Shown: positions 9,497-16,490 of the stretch, piece by piece
Layout: every line of letters begins with the position of its first letter
Position numbering within the stretch: the stretch's first letter is position 1
Made by a program: the position numbers and the translations under genes
The notes under the pieces: model-generated
The model's database searches: none
Seen by the model: the letters and a program-made list of their open reading frames with translations, nothing else
Told to the model about the DNA's origin: nothing
NCBI GenBank assembly: GCA_937899895.1
Contig: CALBQR010000057.1
Location: forward strand, 40,032 to 104,031
Direction: 5' to 3'
DNA from: an uncultured Alistipes sp.
GTDB lineage: Bacteria; Bacteroidota; Bacteroidia; Bacteroidales; Rikenellaceae
DNA: 64,000 nt

Positions 9497-9504
9497 TAAA
9501 TTTG
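9497..9504 (+). promoter_or_regulatory. Promoter -7 element for metallophosphatase
   Basis: Plus strand TAAATTTG, 29 bp ahead of the start codon; the -33 region is weak. Confidence 0.6.
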
Positions 9505-9533
9505 TCTTCAAAGAATCTAAAAACAATCCGAAA

Positions 9534-10802
9534 ATGAAACGAATAATCTCTACTCTTGTGGCGATTTTCGCCATCAGCTCTCTTGCGGCGCAGCTGCCTG
9601 CAAGTCCATTTACGGTCGTGGCTTGTCCCGATCAGGATACCCGCAACAGCATTAATATCAGTTGGGGCGTTGACACCCTGTCTGATGCCACATCGGTGCG
9701 CTACACCCGTGCCAACGACACCTCGTGGAAACGTGCCCGCGTGGTCGAGGCCGCGACGTATCTCTGCACCACATACGACGGCATTTCGTCGAAAACACCT
9801 CAGGGTAAGACCGTTAATGAGCAGGCGCGATTCACAAAGTGCGAGGCTACGCTCGGTGGTTTGCGACCGAATACCGACTATATGTACTCGATCGGCGCGG
9901 GCGACAAGTGGAGCGAGCCGCGTTACTTCCGCACCTCGGGAGCGAAGGAGTGGAGTGCCTGCGTGATTGCCGATTTCCACGCCTACACCCCGCTGCCCCA
10001 CCGTGTCGATGCGGCAATGGCGATGATCAACACGGTTGAGAAACACGATCCCTCGATTGATTGGGTGCTGCACCTCGGCGACATCACCGCTTGGGGCGGC
10101 AGCTACTCGTTCTGGTCGGATCTCTATACACGCAAACCCTTCCACGACTATATGTGGGCGGGCGTAAATGGCAACCACGACAATATGACCCGCGTGAATG
10201 GCCAGTCGAACGCCTTTATCCGCGATGCGAATTTCTATCCGCGCAATGGTTATGGCAACGAAATGGGCGTTTGCTACTACTTCTATTACGGCGACGCGCT
10301 GTTCATTATGCTCAACAACGAGGTGATGCGCAAAGATGAAGGTTTGGCCGAGGCACAGGCGTGGGTGCGCAAGGTGGTTGAGCAGAACAAGGCTCGCTAC
10401 GTGATCGTATGTGAGCACTATCAGTGGTTCTTCGGACACGACGGACGCGACTCGCAGTATGGTCGTTGGTGTGAGCTGTTCGATGAGTTGGGCGTTGATC
10501 TCGCGCTGGCGGGCAACAACCATATTTACGTGCGCACGGCTCCCCTCTACGAAGGCAAGGCAACCGACGGCAAGCGCGGAACGGTCTATGTTCAGTTGCC
10601 CTCATCGGACAACGAGCGTGGTCAGGCGATCAAAGAGATGCCCCAGCAGAATGAGGATAAGATTCGCCACACGTGGTACGAAGGTCCGCAAACCGTTGGT
10701 GCTATTCACCTCGCCGCCGACAAAAAGCATTTGGTACTGACGTTGCTCGATCGCAATGGCAACGAGATTGACAAGTGTGAGGTGCTTGCGAAGAAGAAGT
10801 AA
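9534..10802 (+). CDS. Secreted metallophosphoesterase with Fn3-like N-terminal domain
   Basis: Purple-acid-phosphatase-like exported enzyme (422 aa). A signal peptide (1-19) leads into a fibronectin-III-like domain (about 25-135, ending RPNTDYMYSIGAG) and then a calcineurin-like phosphoesterase domain with the ordered metal motifs ADFH (Asp147, His149), LHLGD (Asp183), GNHD (213-216), CEHYQW and AGNNHIY. The His-x-His of the last motif is replaced by NNHIY, a modest deviation seen in some purple acid phosphatases. Substrate unknown; phosphomonoester or diester hydrolysis in the periplasm is the likely chemistry. Single-gene unit ended by a strong terminator. Confidence 0.85.
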   Translation: MKRIISTLVAIFAISSLAAQLPASPFTVVACPDQDTRNSINISWGVDTLSDATSVRYTRANDTSWKRARVVEAATYLCTTYDGISSKTPQGKTVNEQARFTKCEATLGGLRPNTDYMYSIGAGDKWSEPRYFRTSGAKEWSACVIADFHAYTPLPHRVDAAMAMINTVEKHDPSIDWVLHLGDITAWGGSYSFWSDLYTRKPFHDYMWAGVNGNHDNMTRVNGQSNAFIRDANFYPRNGYGNEMGVCYYFYYGDALFIMLNNEVMRKDEGLAEAQAWVRKVVEQNKARYVIVCEHYQWFFGHDGRDSQYGRWCELFDELGVDLALAGNNHIYVRTAPLYEGKATDGKRGTVYVQLPSSDNERGQAIKEMPQQNEDKIRHTWYEGPQTVGAIHLAADKKHLVLTLLDRNGNEIDKCEVLAKKK

Positions 10803-10809
10803 GTTGAAG

Positions 10810-10872
10810 ATTCACAATTCGCAGTTCGCAATTCATAATTCACAATTCGCAGTTCGCAATTCATAATTCGCA
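10810..10872. repeat. Heptanucleotide repeat array (9 units)
   Basis: Nine contiguous 7-nt units of the form (A/G)TTC(A/G)(C/T)A run between the metallophosphatase stop and its terminator: ATTCACA, ATTCGCA, GTTCGCA, ATTCATA, then the same four again, then ATTCGCA. Shorter arrays of the same family occur at 15292-15312, 22468-22495 and 25754-25774. Confidence 0.85.
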
Positions 10873-10904
10873 AAAAGCCGCGCTCCGAAGAGTGCGGCTT
10901 TTTT
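10872..10904 (+). terminator. Terminator of metallophosphatase
   Basis: AAAAAGCCGCGCT and AGTGCGGCTTTTTT form a near-perfect stem around CCGAAG, with a T-run on the 3' side. Confidence 0.88.
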
Positions 10905-10914
10905 ACATCTCCAA

Positions 10915-10989
10915 AATAGGCAAAATCTATGATTTTGACACATACTCGTGGGTTCGCCCTTTGGGCGACCGCCCCAGCCCACGAGTATG
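10915..10989 (-). repeat. Structured intergenic repeat, copy C
   Basis: Read on the minus strand: outer arm CATACTCGTGGG (10978-10989), GGGGCGG, inner hairpin TCGCCC-AAA-GGGCGA (10954-10968), closing arm CCCACGAGTATG (10941-10952, perfect 12 bp), GTGT, then the 17-nt hairpin CAAAATC-ATA-GATTTTG (10921-10937) and CC plus TATTT. All stems differ in sequence from the other copies but keep pairing. Confidence 0.8.
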
Positions 10990-11007
10990 CGCACATTCAG
11001 CAATCAA

Positions 11008-11043
11008 ACAAAAAGGTCGCCCCTCATTATCGAAAGGCGACCT
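11008..11043 (-). terminator. Terminator of the sigma/anti-sigma/GIN operon
   Basis: AAGGTCGCC and GGCGACCTT form a 9-bp stem; on the minus strand the hairpin is followed by TTTTTG. Confidence 0.8.
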
Positions 11044-11067
11044 TCGGTGTAAAGTTATCAGAGAGTG

Positions 11068-12765
11068 CTATCTGCGTTGGATTGACGGGGCGACCGATTC
11101 GACCGTGCAGTTGCCGCTATAATTGATTCGAGCATACGGATTGGTGGTGGTTGCACGCAATTTACCAGAGCAGAGTACATCTGCCGACGAATAGTCGTTG
11201 GCTACGACCGTCAGGTTTCGCACATCGAACTTTGCGGCGTTGAACTCCGAGCGACCCGCCAGCGAAACAAACCCCTCGGTTGCGCGACCTGCGCCAATAT
11301 TGATCTTCGAGTAGCCTTCGAGTTTGGCCGAGAACTTCGCACCCTGCGGAGCCGACATACGCTTGGCGATGATCGACGAGCGACCGTTGAGCAGGAGCAC
11401 AGCGGACTTTTCAAATGTGATCTGATCCGAAGCCACGTCAGAATAGCCATTAAGTTCCACTCGGAGGGTGGTTGCGCCGATCTCGCCACGAAGTTTACTG
11501 CGACCATTGAGCACAAATCTCGCCTCGTGAATCGACGTGCCGATATTGAGGTCAGAGTAGCCATTTGCCTTGCCCACAAAGGTATTTGTTACGACCGTGC
11601 CACTGACCTCCGAACGACCGTCAAGATTGTACAGAACCATACCATTTTTCATCGTACTGCCATCGCGGTTGGTCGTGAGGACATTCGCATTGAATTTGCT
11701 GTAACCATTGGCATTAACCGTTACCTTCTGTGCGATCAGATGTCCCGTCGCTGACACCGAAGCACGGTTATTGACATCGAAAGTCAGCATATCGGTACGG
11801 AGCGAGGTCTTGATCTGCACCGATGCAGTGTTATTGGCATAGATACGGCTCAAATGCGACGACACGGGCAGATAGACCTCAACTTTCATATCGCCAGTCC
11901 AAGCCGAGTACTTTTTGTGATCAATCGAAAGGCTGAGCACGCCATCTCGCATCTCATACTTCACAGCGTCCATAAAAGCTCGGTCGCAACGAACTTTGAG
12001 TGTCGAGACCGATGGTGCGATTATCACTTTGATACGGCCATCGACACGCAGAGTGTGGTAATTTACAATCTTGCCATAGTCTTGTTCAATGGTCTGACCC
12101 GTAGGCGACAGCAGCGGCGTGCGCTTACCATTCAGGCGATAATATTGCTGTTTGACTTCGGGCGCGGGAACAGACTCGATGGGCAGCAGTTTGCCATCAT
12201 CGCCGAGAACATAGGTACGTGTGCGGGGATCTTTCATCACATCTTTCACATAGTCAAGCACCTCGTTTTGGTCCGACGCGTTAGCCAACTGCCAATACAA
12301 CGCGCTATCAATATAGAAGGTGTTGTCGTTCATCGACACATTACCCTCGAAATCGACACCTGCCACCCGACGAATTGTCCACGCCAGAGAGCCCTCCGAG
12401 TTGTAGAGCTGATGAATTTGGGCACTCGAAAGCACCTCGGCAAAGCGGTCGATATAGTCCAGCTTGACCTGTGCCGTAGCCGCCACGTTCATCAAATTGA
12501 CCTTCATCGCGTTGAGCGGAGTAGCCTCGTCGAGTTGTTCGTTGGCTGTGCGAGTTGCCTCGGCCAAAGCAGCGCGATACTCGTCATAGATCGGCTCGAA
12601 CTGACGGCGCGTCTCCTTTGAGAGATTCAGCGACGAGATCACCTGCTCGCGCGCCGCTGCACGGATTTCATCGGGCGTCTGTGGCTCTTCGGCCGCAGGC
12701 TCGGTGGCAAAAGCCACGCTGATCGTGCAAAATATTGCTATGAGGATTAAATAGATACGTTTCAT
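11068..12765 (-). CDS. GIN/DUF2807-type beta-helix protein with Spy-like helical N-terminus
   Basis: A secreted 565-aa protein. The start at 12765 gives a signal peptide (MKRIYLILIAIFCTISVAFA). Residues about 30-110 form a helical region resembling Spy/CpxP-like LNLSKETRRQFEPIYDEY segments. From about 270 the sequence is a head-GIN-like repetitive beta-fold in which short motifs alternate: GYS, GRS, GYS, GRS and so on, mostly at 19-23 residue spacing (NANGYS, LDGRS, KANGYS, LNGRS, ELNGYS, LNGRS, LEGYS, LAGRS, ANDYS). This is what a right-handed beta-helix would give. It lies 13 bp behind the putative anti-sigma gene, so it is a likely target or sensor in the same envelope-stress operon (inference). 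Confidence 0.8.
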   Translation of the reverse strand: MKRIYLILIAIFCTISVAFATEPAAEEPQTPDEIRAAAREQVISSLNLSKETRRQFEPIYDEYRAALAEATRTANEQLDEATPLNAMKVNLMNVAATAQVKLDYIDRFAEVLSSAQIHQLYNSEGSLAWTIRRVAGVDFEGNVSMNDNTFYIDSALYWQLANASDQNEVLDYVKDVMKDPRTRTYVLGDDGKLLPIESVPAPEVKQQYYRLNGKRTPLLSPTGQTIEQDYGKIVNYHTLRVDGRIKVIIAPSVSTLKVRCDRAFMDAVKYEMRDGVLSLSIDHKKYSAWTGDMKVEVYLPVSSHLSRIYANNTASVQIKTSLRTDMLTFDVNNRASVSATGHLIAQKVTVNANGYSKFNANVLTTNRDGSTMKNGMVLYNLDGRSEVSGTVVTNTFVGKANGYSDLNIGTSIHEARFVLNGRSKLRGEIGATTLRVELNGYSDVASDQITFEKSAVLLLNGRSSIIAKRMSAPQGAKFSAKLEGYSKINIGAGRATEGFVSLAGRSEFNAAKFDVRNLTVVANDYSSADVLCSGKLRATTTNPYARINYSGNCTVESVAPSIQRR

Positions 12766-12778
12766 TTTGTTTGTAGAG

Positions 12779-13117
12779 TTAGATTTGTGGATTGAAAATA
12801 ATATCATCGTAGTTTGTAGCCGCCACCTCGCGCAGTGTTTCGGGCGATGCCGTTGCCAACAGTTCAGCAAGTGTCGGCTGTGGTTCGGGTTCCATATCCA
12901 TAAGCGAAAAGCCCGCTATCAGTGCAACGACAACAACAGCCATAGCAAATGCCCACTGCAACTGCCCACGACGTGCGGGTTGAGCCGTCTTTGCAGGTTG
13001 CGCCACACGTGCCGTAGTGCGCAAGCGGATGCGCTCGGCCATCACCTCGAACTCCGCATCCGATGTGCGGTACGGAAGTCGTCGATCAATTATGCGTAAG
13101 TTACTCATATCTGCCAT
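12779..13117 (-). CDS. Putative single-pass anti-sigma/regulatory membrane protein
   Basis: A 112-aa protein with a basic cytoplasmic N-terminal half (about 1-50), one transmembrane helix (AFAMAVVVVALIAGFSL, about 55-72) and a short periplasmic tail. It overlaps the end of the ECF sigma gene: starting at Met1 gives a 13-bp overlap, starting at Met4 (13108) gives the classic ATGA overlap, so the latter start is equally likely. The position directly after an ECF sigma factor and the topology argue for an anti-sigma role, although the ZAS zinc motif (HxxxCxxC) is absent. No direct family match recognised. Confidence 0.65.
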   Translation of the reverse strand: MADMSNLRIIDRRLPYRTSDAEFEVMAERIRLRTTARVAQPAKTAQPARRGQLQWAFAMAVVVVALIAGFSLMDMEPEPQPTLAELLATASPETLREVAATNYDDIIFNPQI

Positions 13118-13665
13118 TCGTTTAACTGTTCTTTCAATCGTTTCACCGCGTAATGGTAGCAGGTTTTGGCCGCCTGCTCGCTCTGCCCTGTCGCGGTGGC
13201 TATCTGGGCATAGCTCAAATCATCGTAGTAGCGTAGGTTAAAGACTATTCGCTGCTTGGTCGGCAGTTCCAACACCGCCCGTTGGAACTCAATCAATCGC
13301 TCATCAACATCGGGAGGCGAGCAATCGGCTACGCGATCCGAGAGCTCGCGGCTCACCCGATCTATCGACGTGAAGATCGACCGTCGCCGCCGTCGCAAAG
13401 CACTGATGGACAAATTGGTGGCAATGCGGTAAACCCAAGCGCGCAACTCGCCATCACCCCCACGGAATTGATCGAACTGCTCGAAGGCTCGTACGAATGT
13501 CTCCTGCGTGATCTCCTCGGCCTCGTCGTGCTCGACAACCAATCGTCGCACGTGCCAATAGATTGGTCGGAGCAGCACCCCGACCAGACGGTCGAAGGCC
13601 TCGTTGCGAGTGGCCTCGTCGCGCAGTTCGGAGCAGGCTGGGAGTGTGTTGTGGGTAGTTGTCAT
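13105..13665 (-). CDS. ECF-type RNA polymerase sigma factor
   Basis: A 186-aa sigma-70 family protein with region 2 (about 25-95: IYWHVRRLVVEHDEAEEITQ, then AWVYRIATNL) and region 4 (about 130-180: LPTKQRIVFNLRYYDDLSY and a helix-turn-helix). It is the first gene of a three-gene leftward operon with the small membrane protein and the GIN-domain protein. A degenerate -7 element (TATCTTCG on the minus strand, 13702-13709) lies about 37 bp upstream; it could instead be recognised by this sigma factor itself. The operon layout suggests an envelope-stress regulator. Confidence 0.93.
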   Translation of the reverse strand: MTTTHNTLPACSELRDEATRNEAFDRLVGVLLRPIYWHVRRLVVEHDEAEEITQETFVRAFEQFDQFRGGDGELRAWVYRIATNLSISALRRRRRSIFTSIDRVSRELSDRVADCSPPDVDERLIEFQRAVLELPTKQRIVFNLRYYDDLSYAQIATATGQSEQAAKTCYHYAVKRLKEQLNEWQI

Positions 13666-13763
13666 CGGTTTGTTCAGCAGTGCTTTTGACTATATGACGC
13701 ACGAAGATACGAAAAGTTAAATCGGGAGTGTGATTTTTCTCAAAAAATTACTACTCACAAAAT

Positions 13764-13801
13764 AAAAACGGCAACCGCCATTGTCGTGCGATTGCCGTTT
13801 G
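13764..13801 (-). terminator. Terminator of the 13.8-kb lipoprotein gene
   Basis: AAACGGCAA and TTGCCGTTT form a 9-bp stem; on the minus strand it ends in TTTTTATTTT. Confidence 0.85.
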
Positions 13802-13821
13802 GTGTCGTGGAACAGACCTTA

Positions 13822-14400
13822 TTACTTATACGAGGGGTCGTTCTCCTTGCGCCACGCGTCGAACTCCTCTTCGGGGATAGCATTCTCAATCAGTTGGCGC
13901 ACCTCGTCGTTGAGTGTTGTGCGGGTCAGCTGAACGAAACTCATTTTGTATGTCGTTTCGGTTGCGACGGTTGCGGGCGAGGTCTCAATCACAACTCGAT
14001 CTTTGGTGAGTTGCAACAGTTTAGCCATCTCGGTCGGCACAAGCGGATTGGTAAATCGTTTGTTCTTCGTGTCGAGCGAGTAAGCGACCGTCGAAAGTCG
14101 AATGGCGTGCTTGGGGCAGAAATTGACAACGCGAGGGGCATAAACATAGTGCGTCATCTGTCCATTTTCAAAGAAAATCAGATGATTATATACGCCACCA
14201 ACCGACTGACCACCGGCAAACTCGCCCGATTCGATAAAATATGAGTTATCGATTTCGTGGATATAACCCCAATAGTTGCCCTCCAAATCGGCTGTGGTCA
14301 TTGTGGGATCGATCTCCCAATCGGGAGTAACCAACTTATTGTCGTTGTCGCAAGCCACCAGTGCGCAGCAGGCCATAAGAATTGCAAAAAGTCGTTTCAT
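13822..14400 (-). CDS. Hypothetical lipoprotein
   Basis: A 192-aa protein with a type II signal peptide (MKRLFAILMACCALVAC, lipobox LVAC). The mature part contains short beta-rich segments (NYWGYIHEIDNSYFI, FFENGQMTHYVYAP) that could form a lipocalin-like or DUF-type barrel, but I do not recognise a family. It is transcribed from the 28-bp tandem promoter repeats it shares divergently with the M48 peptidase gene and has its own terminator, so it is monocistronic. Membrane anchoring is inferred from the lipobox; function unknown. Confidence 0.75.
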   Translation of the reverse strand: MKRLFAILMACCALVACDNDNKLVTPDWEIDPTMTTADLEGNYWGYIHEIDNSYFIESGEFAGGQSVGGVYNHLIFFENGQMTHYVYAPRVVNFCPKHAIRLSTVAYSLDTKNKRFTNPLVPTEMAKLLQLTKDRVVIETSPATVATETTYKMSFVQLTRTTLNDEVRQLIENAIPEEEFDAWRKENDPSYK

Positions 14401-14428
14401 AGTCAGGTCTGATTTTTTATTATATTCG

Positions 14429-14460
14429 CAAATATATTGATTTTTTATTATATTCGCAAA
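14429..14460 (-). promoter_or_regulatory. Promoter for the 13.8-kb lipoprotein
   Basis: Minus strand TTTG (14457-14460, unit 2), 20 bp spacer, TATATTTG (14429-14436, unit 1): a perfect Bacteroidetes promoter 28 bp from the start codon. Confidence 0.8.
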
Positions 14461-14484
14461 TATATTGATTTTTTATTATATTTG
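14453..14484 (+). promoter_or_regulatory. Promoter for the M48 peptidase gene
   Basis: Plus strand TTCG (14453-14456, unit 2), 20 bp spacer, TATATTTG (14477-14484, unit 3). Only the third unit has TTTG on this strand; units 1 and 2 have TTCG. Confidence 0.75.
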
Positions 14485-14512
14485 CAAGTAAATAAAACTA
14501 AAACTCACGATT

Positions 14513-15286
14513 ATGAAAAGACTTCTCGTTATTCTGCTCTGCCCGCTGATGATGAGTGCGTGCAGCTCGCTCAACACCTCGAAACTGATTAGCGCAGGCA
14601 CCAATCTGGCCGCTTCGATGGCTATCACCGACGCACAGGTGGCGCAAATGTGTAGCGAATATATGGTCTATCAAGATCAGCAGAACAAAATTGCACCTTC
14701 GACCTCGAAGTACACACAGCGTCTCAACAAACTCGTCAAGAATCTCAAAGGCGTCGAGGGTATGCCGCTCAACTTCAAGGTGTATGAGACCAACGAGGTC
14801 AATGCATTTGCTTGTGGCGACGGCAGTATCCGTGTCTATTCGGGTCTGATGGACGCAATGACCGACGATGAAGTTTTTGCAGTGATCGGCCACGAGATCG
14901 GCCACCTCAAACACGCCGACACCAAGAATATGATGAAGCAGGCTTATCGCACCGCGGCTCTTAAAGATGCTATTGGTTCGATCAGCCCCACGCTCGAAAA
15001 CCTGACCAACTCGCAACTCGGTGCGATTGCAACGGCTTACGGTGAAGCGCAGTTCTCGCAGAAGCAGGAGTTTGCAGCCGACGAGGAGGCATTCAATATG
15101 TGTATCGCCAACGGTCGCAGTCCCTATGCAATGTACAACGCACTGAACAAGTTGATCCAGATGGCAGGCAGTAGCAACTCGCAAACCGCATCGAAGGTGG
15201 CACAGATGTTCTCGACCCACCCCGACAGCGCAACCCGCGCCGCACGTATCAAGGAGATGGCCGACGCTTACACCAAGAAGAAGTAA
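14513..15286 (+). CDS. M48 family metallopeptidase, lipoprotein (LoiP/YggG-like)
   Basis: A 257-aa zinc peptidase anchored as a lipoprotein (MKRLLVILLCPLMMSAC, Cys17). The zinc motif is HEIGH (127-131), with the third ligand in QEFAADEEAF; the preceding NAFACGDGSIRVYSGLMD segment is typical of Oma1/LoiP-type periplasmic peptidases that act in envelope protein quality control. Normal family length. Transcribed from the tandem 28-bp promoter region; the frameshifted DUF6624-like gene follows 26 bp later and may be co-transcribed. Confidence 0.93.
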   Translation: MKRLLVILLCPLMMSACSSLNTSKLISAGTNLAASMAITDAQVAQMCSEYMVYQDQQNKIAPSTSKYTQRLNKLVKNLKGVEGMPLNFKVYETNEVNAFACGDGSIRVYSGLMDAMTDDEVFAVIGHEIGHLKHADTKNMMKQAYRTAALKDAIGSISPTLENLTNSQLGAIATAYGEAQFSQKQEFAADEEAFNMCIANGRSPYAMYNALNKLIQMAGSSNSQTASKVAQMFSTHPDSATRAARIKEMADAYTKKK

Positions 15287-15291
15287 GGAGA

Positions 15292-15312
15292 ATTCACAAT
15301 TCACAATTTAAG
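15292..15312. repeat. Heptanucleotide repeat, 3 units
   Basis: ATTCACA, ATTCACA and ATTTAAG end exactly at the TTG start of the next gene, so the array lies where its ribosome binding site would be. Confidence 0.6.
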
Positions 15313-15944
15313 TTGAAGAAGAGTGCCTTACTATTAATTATTATATTTTGCGCCGTAGCAAATGCTACGGCGCAAAATGTTGATTCGCTCCTACGCGAAG
15401 TTCACCGTTCGGATCAAGCAGTACGACGGGCAATGATCGCGCTCACGCAGAGTGATCAACTCGACATCGACGCCGTCATTGCCGCACAAGAGCAAATCGA
15501 TAAGGTCGATTCGGTCAATCAGGTCGTGGTCGCACGCCTGCTCGAAAAGGGGTGGCCGCAAGGACTATCCGATGAGGCTCATCACACAATTTGGCTTGTG
15601 ATCGACCACGCCCCACTCGATTACCAACTGCGTTACCTGCCATTGGTCGAAGCGCAGATGGTCAAGGGCGTGATCTCAAAGAGCGACTATGCTCACTATT
15701 CGACCGTGTATGTATGCGACAAGGCGCGCCACAACGCTATGGGACACAGACCGTTCAGCGTCGTAGCACTGAGGCGAATGCGCCCATTTACGTTTGGCCG
15801 ATCGAGAATCCTCGCAAGCTCAATCGCCTGCGTCGCTCGATGGGGCTCTCGCCAATCAAACGCTACTGCCGAAAGGTTGCCAAAACTTACGGCGCACCCT
15901 GCATTTACGATCCACGACTAACGGTCGAGGATTTTGAAGAGTAA
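15313..15944 (+). pseudogene. DUF6624-like secreted protein, frameshifted
   Basis: The first frame runs from a TTG at 15313 with a signal peptide (KKSALLLIIIFCAVANATAQ) through LLEKGWPQGLSDEAHHTIWL and VEAQMVKGVISKSDYA, a pattern typical of DUF6624. At about 15691-15696 the homology moves to another frame, which continues LFDRVCMRQGAPQRYGTQ and ends at 15944 with DPRLTVEDFEE. Joining the frames gives one plausible protein of about 210 aa; read without a shift, the first frame ends in unrelated Arg-rich sequence at 15921. A one-base loss fits. No strong slippery heptamer is visible, so mutation or an assembly error is more likely than programmed shifting. Function of the family unknown. Confidence 0.75.
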
Positions 15945-15950
15945 GATTAC

Positions 15951-15992
15951 AAACCGCGCTGCACAATTCAAGTGTGGCGCGGTTTGCTTTTT
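15951..15992 (+). terminator. Terminator after the DUF6624-like gene
   Basis: AAACCGCGC and GCGCGGTTT form a 9-bp stem with an inner GCAC/GTGT pairing, followed by GCTTTTTG. Confidence 0.8.
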
Positions 15993-16013
15993 GAATTAAA
16001 ATGCCTATTTTTG
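15983..16013 (+). promoter_or_regulatory. Promoter for the DUF486/DMT gene
   Basis: TTTG (15983-15986), 19 bp spacer, TATTTTTG (16006-16013). The -33 box lies inside the 3' arm of the preceding terminator. Confidence 0.7.
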
Positions 16014-16049
16014 CGGCCGATTTTGACACACTTTTAACACCAAATCGAA

Positions 16050-16418
16050 ATGAAGGGATTGATGACAATCGGACTGCTCGTGATGTCCAACATATTTATG
16101 ACAATGGCGTGGTACGGCCATCTGAAATTTAGCCAAATGAAGGGTTTTGACAAACTCGGATTGGTCGCTATCGTGCTGATTAGCTGGGGCATTGCGCTGT
16201 TCGAGTACTTCTTCCAAGTGCCCGCCAACCGTATCGGTTTCCGCGAGAATGGCGGTCCGTTCTCGTTGGTCGAGTTGAAGGTGATTCAGGAGGTTGTGTC
16301 GCTCACGGTATTCACGATCTTCACGCTGCTCGTTTTCCGTACCGAGGCTCTGCGCTGGAATCACGCTGTGGGTTTCTTGTGTTTGATCCTTGCCGTCTAT
16401 TTTATTTTCCGCAAATAA
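16050..16418 (+). CDS. DMT-type small membrane protein (DUF486)
   Basis: A 122-aa protein with four transmembrane helices (about 3-20, 36-54, 72-95, 103-120). The MSNIFMTMAWYGHLKF and ENGGPFSLVELKVIQEVVSL segments are typical of the DUF486 branch of the drug/metabolite transporter superfamily, found alone or as dimers in many bacteria. Substrate unknown. It has its own promoter and ends at a bidirectional terminator. Confidence 0.85.
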   Translation: MKGLMTIGLLVMSNIFMTMAWYGHLKFSQMKGFDKLGLVAIVLISWGIALFEYFFQVPANRIGFRENGGPFSLVELKVIQEVVSLTVFTIFTLLVFRTEALRWNHAVGFLCLILAVYFIFRK

Positions 16419-16436
16419 CTAACCCACACTTAAATA

Positions 16437-16475
16437 GCAGACGCCACCCCGAACGTTCGAGGTGGCGTCATTCTT
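16437..16475. terminator. Bidirectional terminator
   Basis: GACGCCACC and GGTGGCGTC form a stem around CCGAACGTTCGA (itself partly palindromic), followed by ATTCTTTT, between convergent genes. Confidence 0.8.
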
Positions 16476-16490
16476 TTCGTTGCGACTACC

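Larger units (their letters stand above)
14411..14494. repeat. Three tandem 28-bp units carrying divergent promoters
   Basis: Units at 14411-14438 and 14439-14466 are identical; the third (14467-14494) is a diverged copy. Each begins GATTTTTTATTATATT. The 28-bp period equals the distance between the TTTG of a -33 box and the TTTG of a TAnnTTTG -7 box, so neighbouring units together build complete promoters on both strands. Confidence 0.9.

Noticed and set aside
9450..10523. Open frame of 357 codons opposite the metallophosphatase gene
   Set aside because: No start context, signal or domain; the plus strand encodes a complete exported phosphoesterase.
10810..10872. CRISPR-like repeat array
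   Set aside because: Units are 7 nt and contiguous without spacers, and no cas gene is nearby.
15675..15700. Programmed ribosomal frameshift in the DUF6624-like gene
   Set aside because: No X-XXY-YYZ slippery heptamer or strong downstream stem is visible at the switch point.
15591..15944. Separate small gene starting at an internal ATG
   Set aside because: Its first about 35 codons are out-of-frame sequence of the upstream gene; only the part after about 15693 is protein-like and it continues the DUF6624-like domain, so it is the second half of a frameshifted gene.
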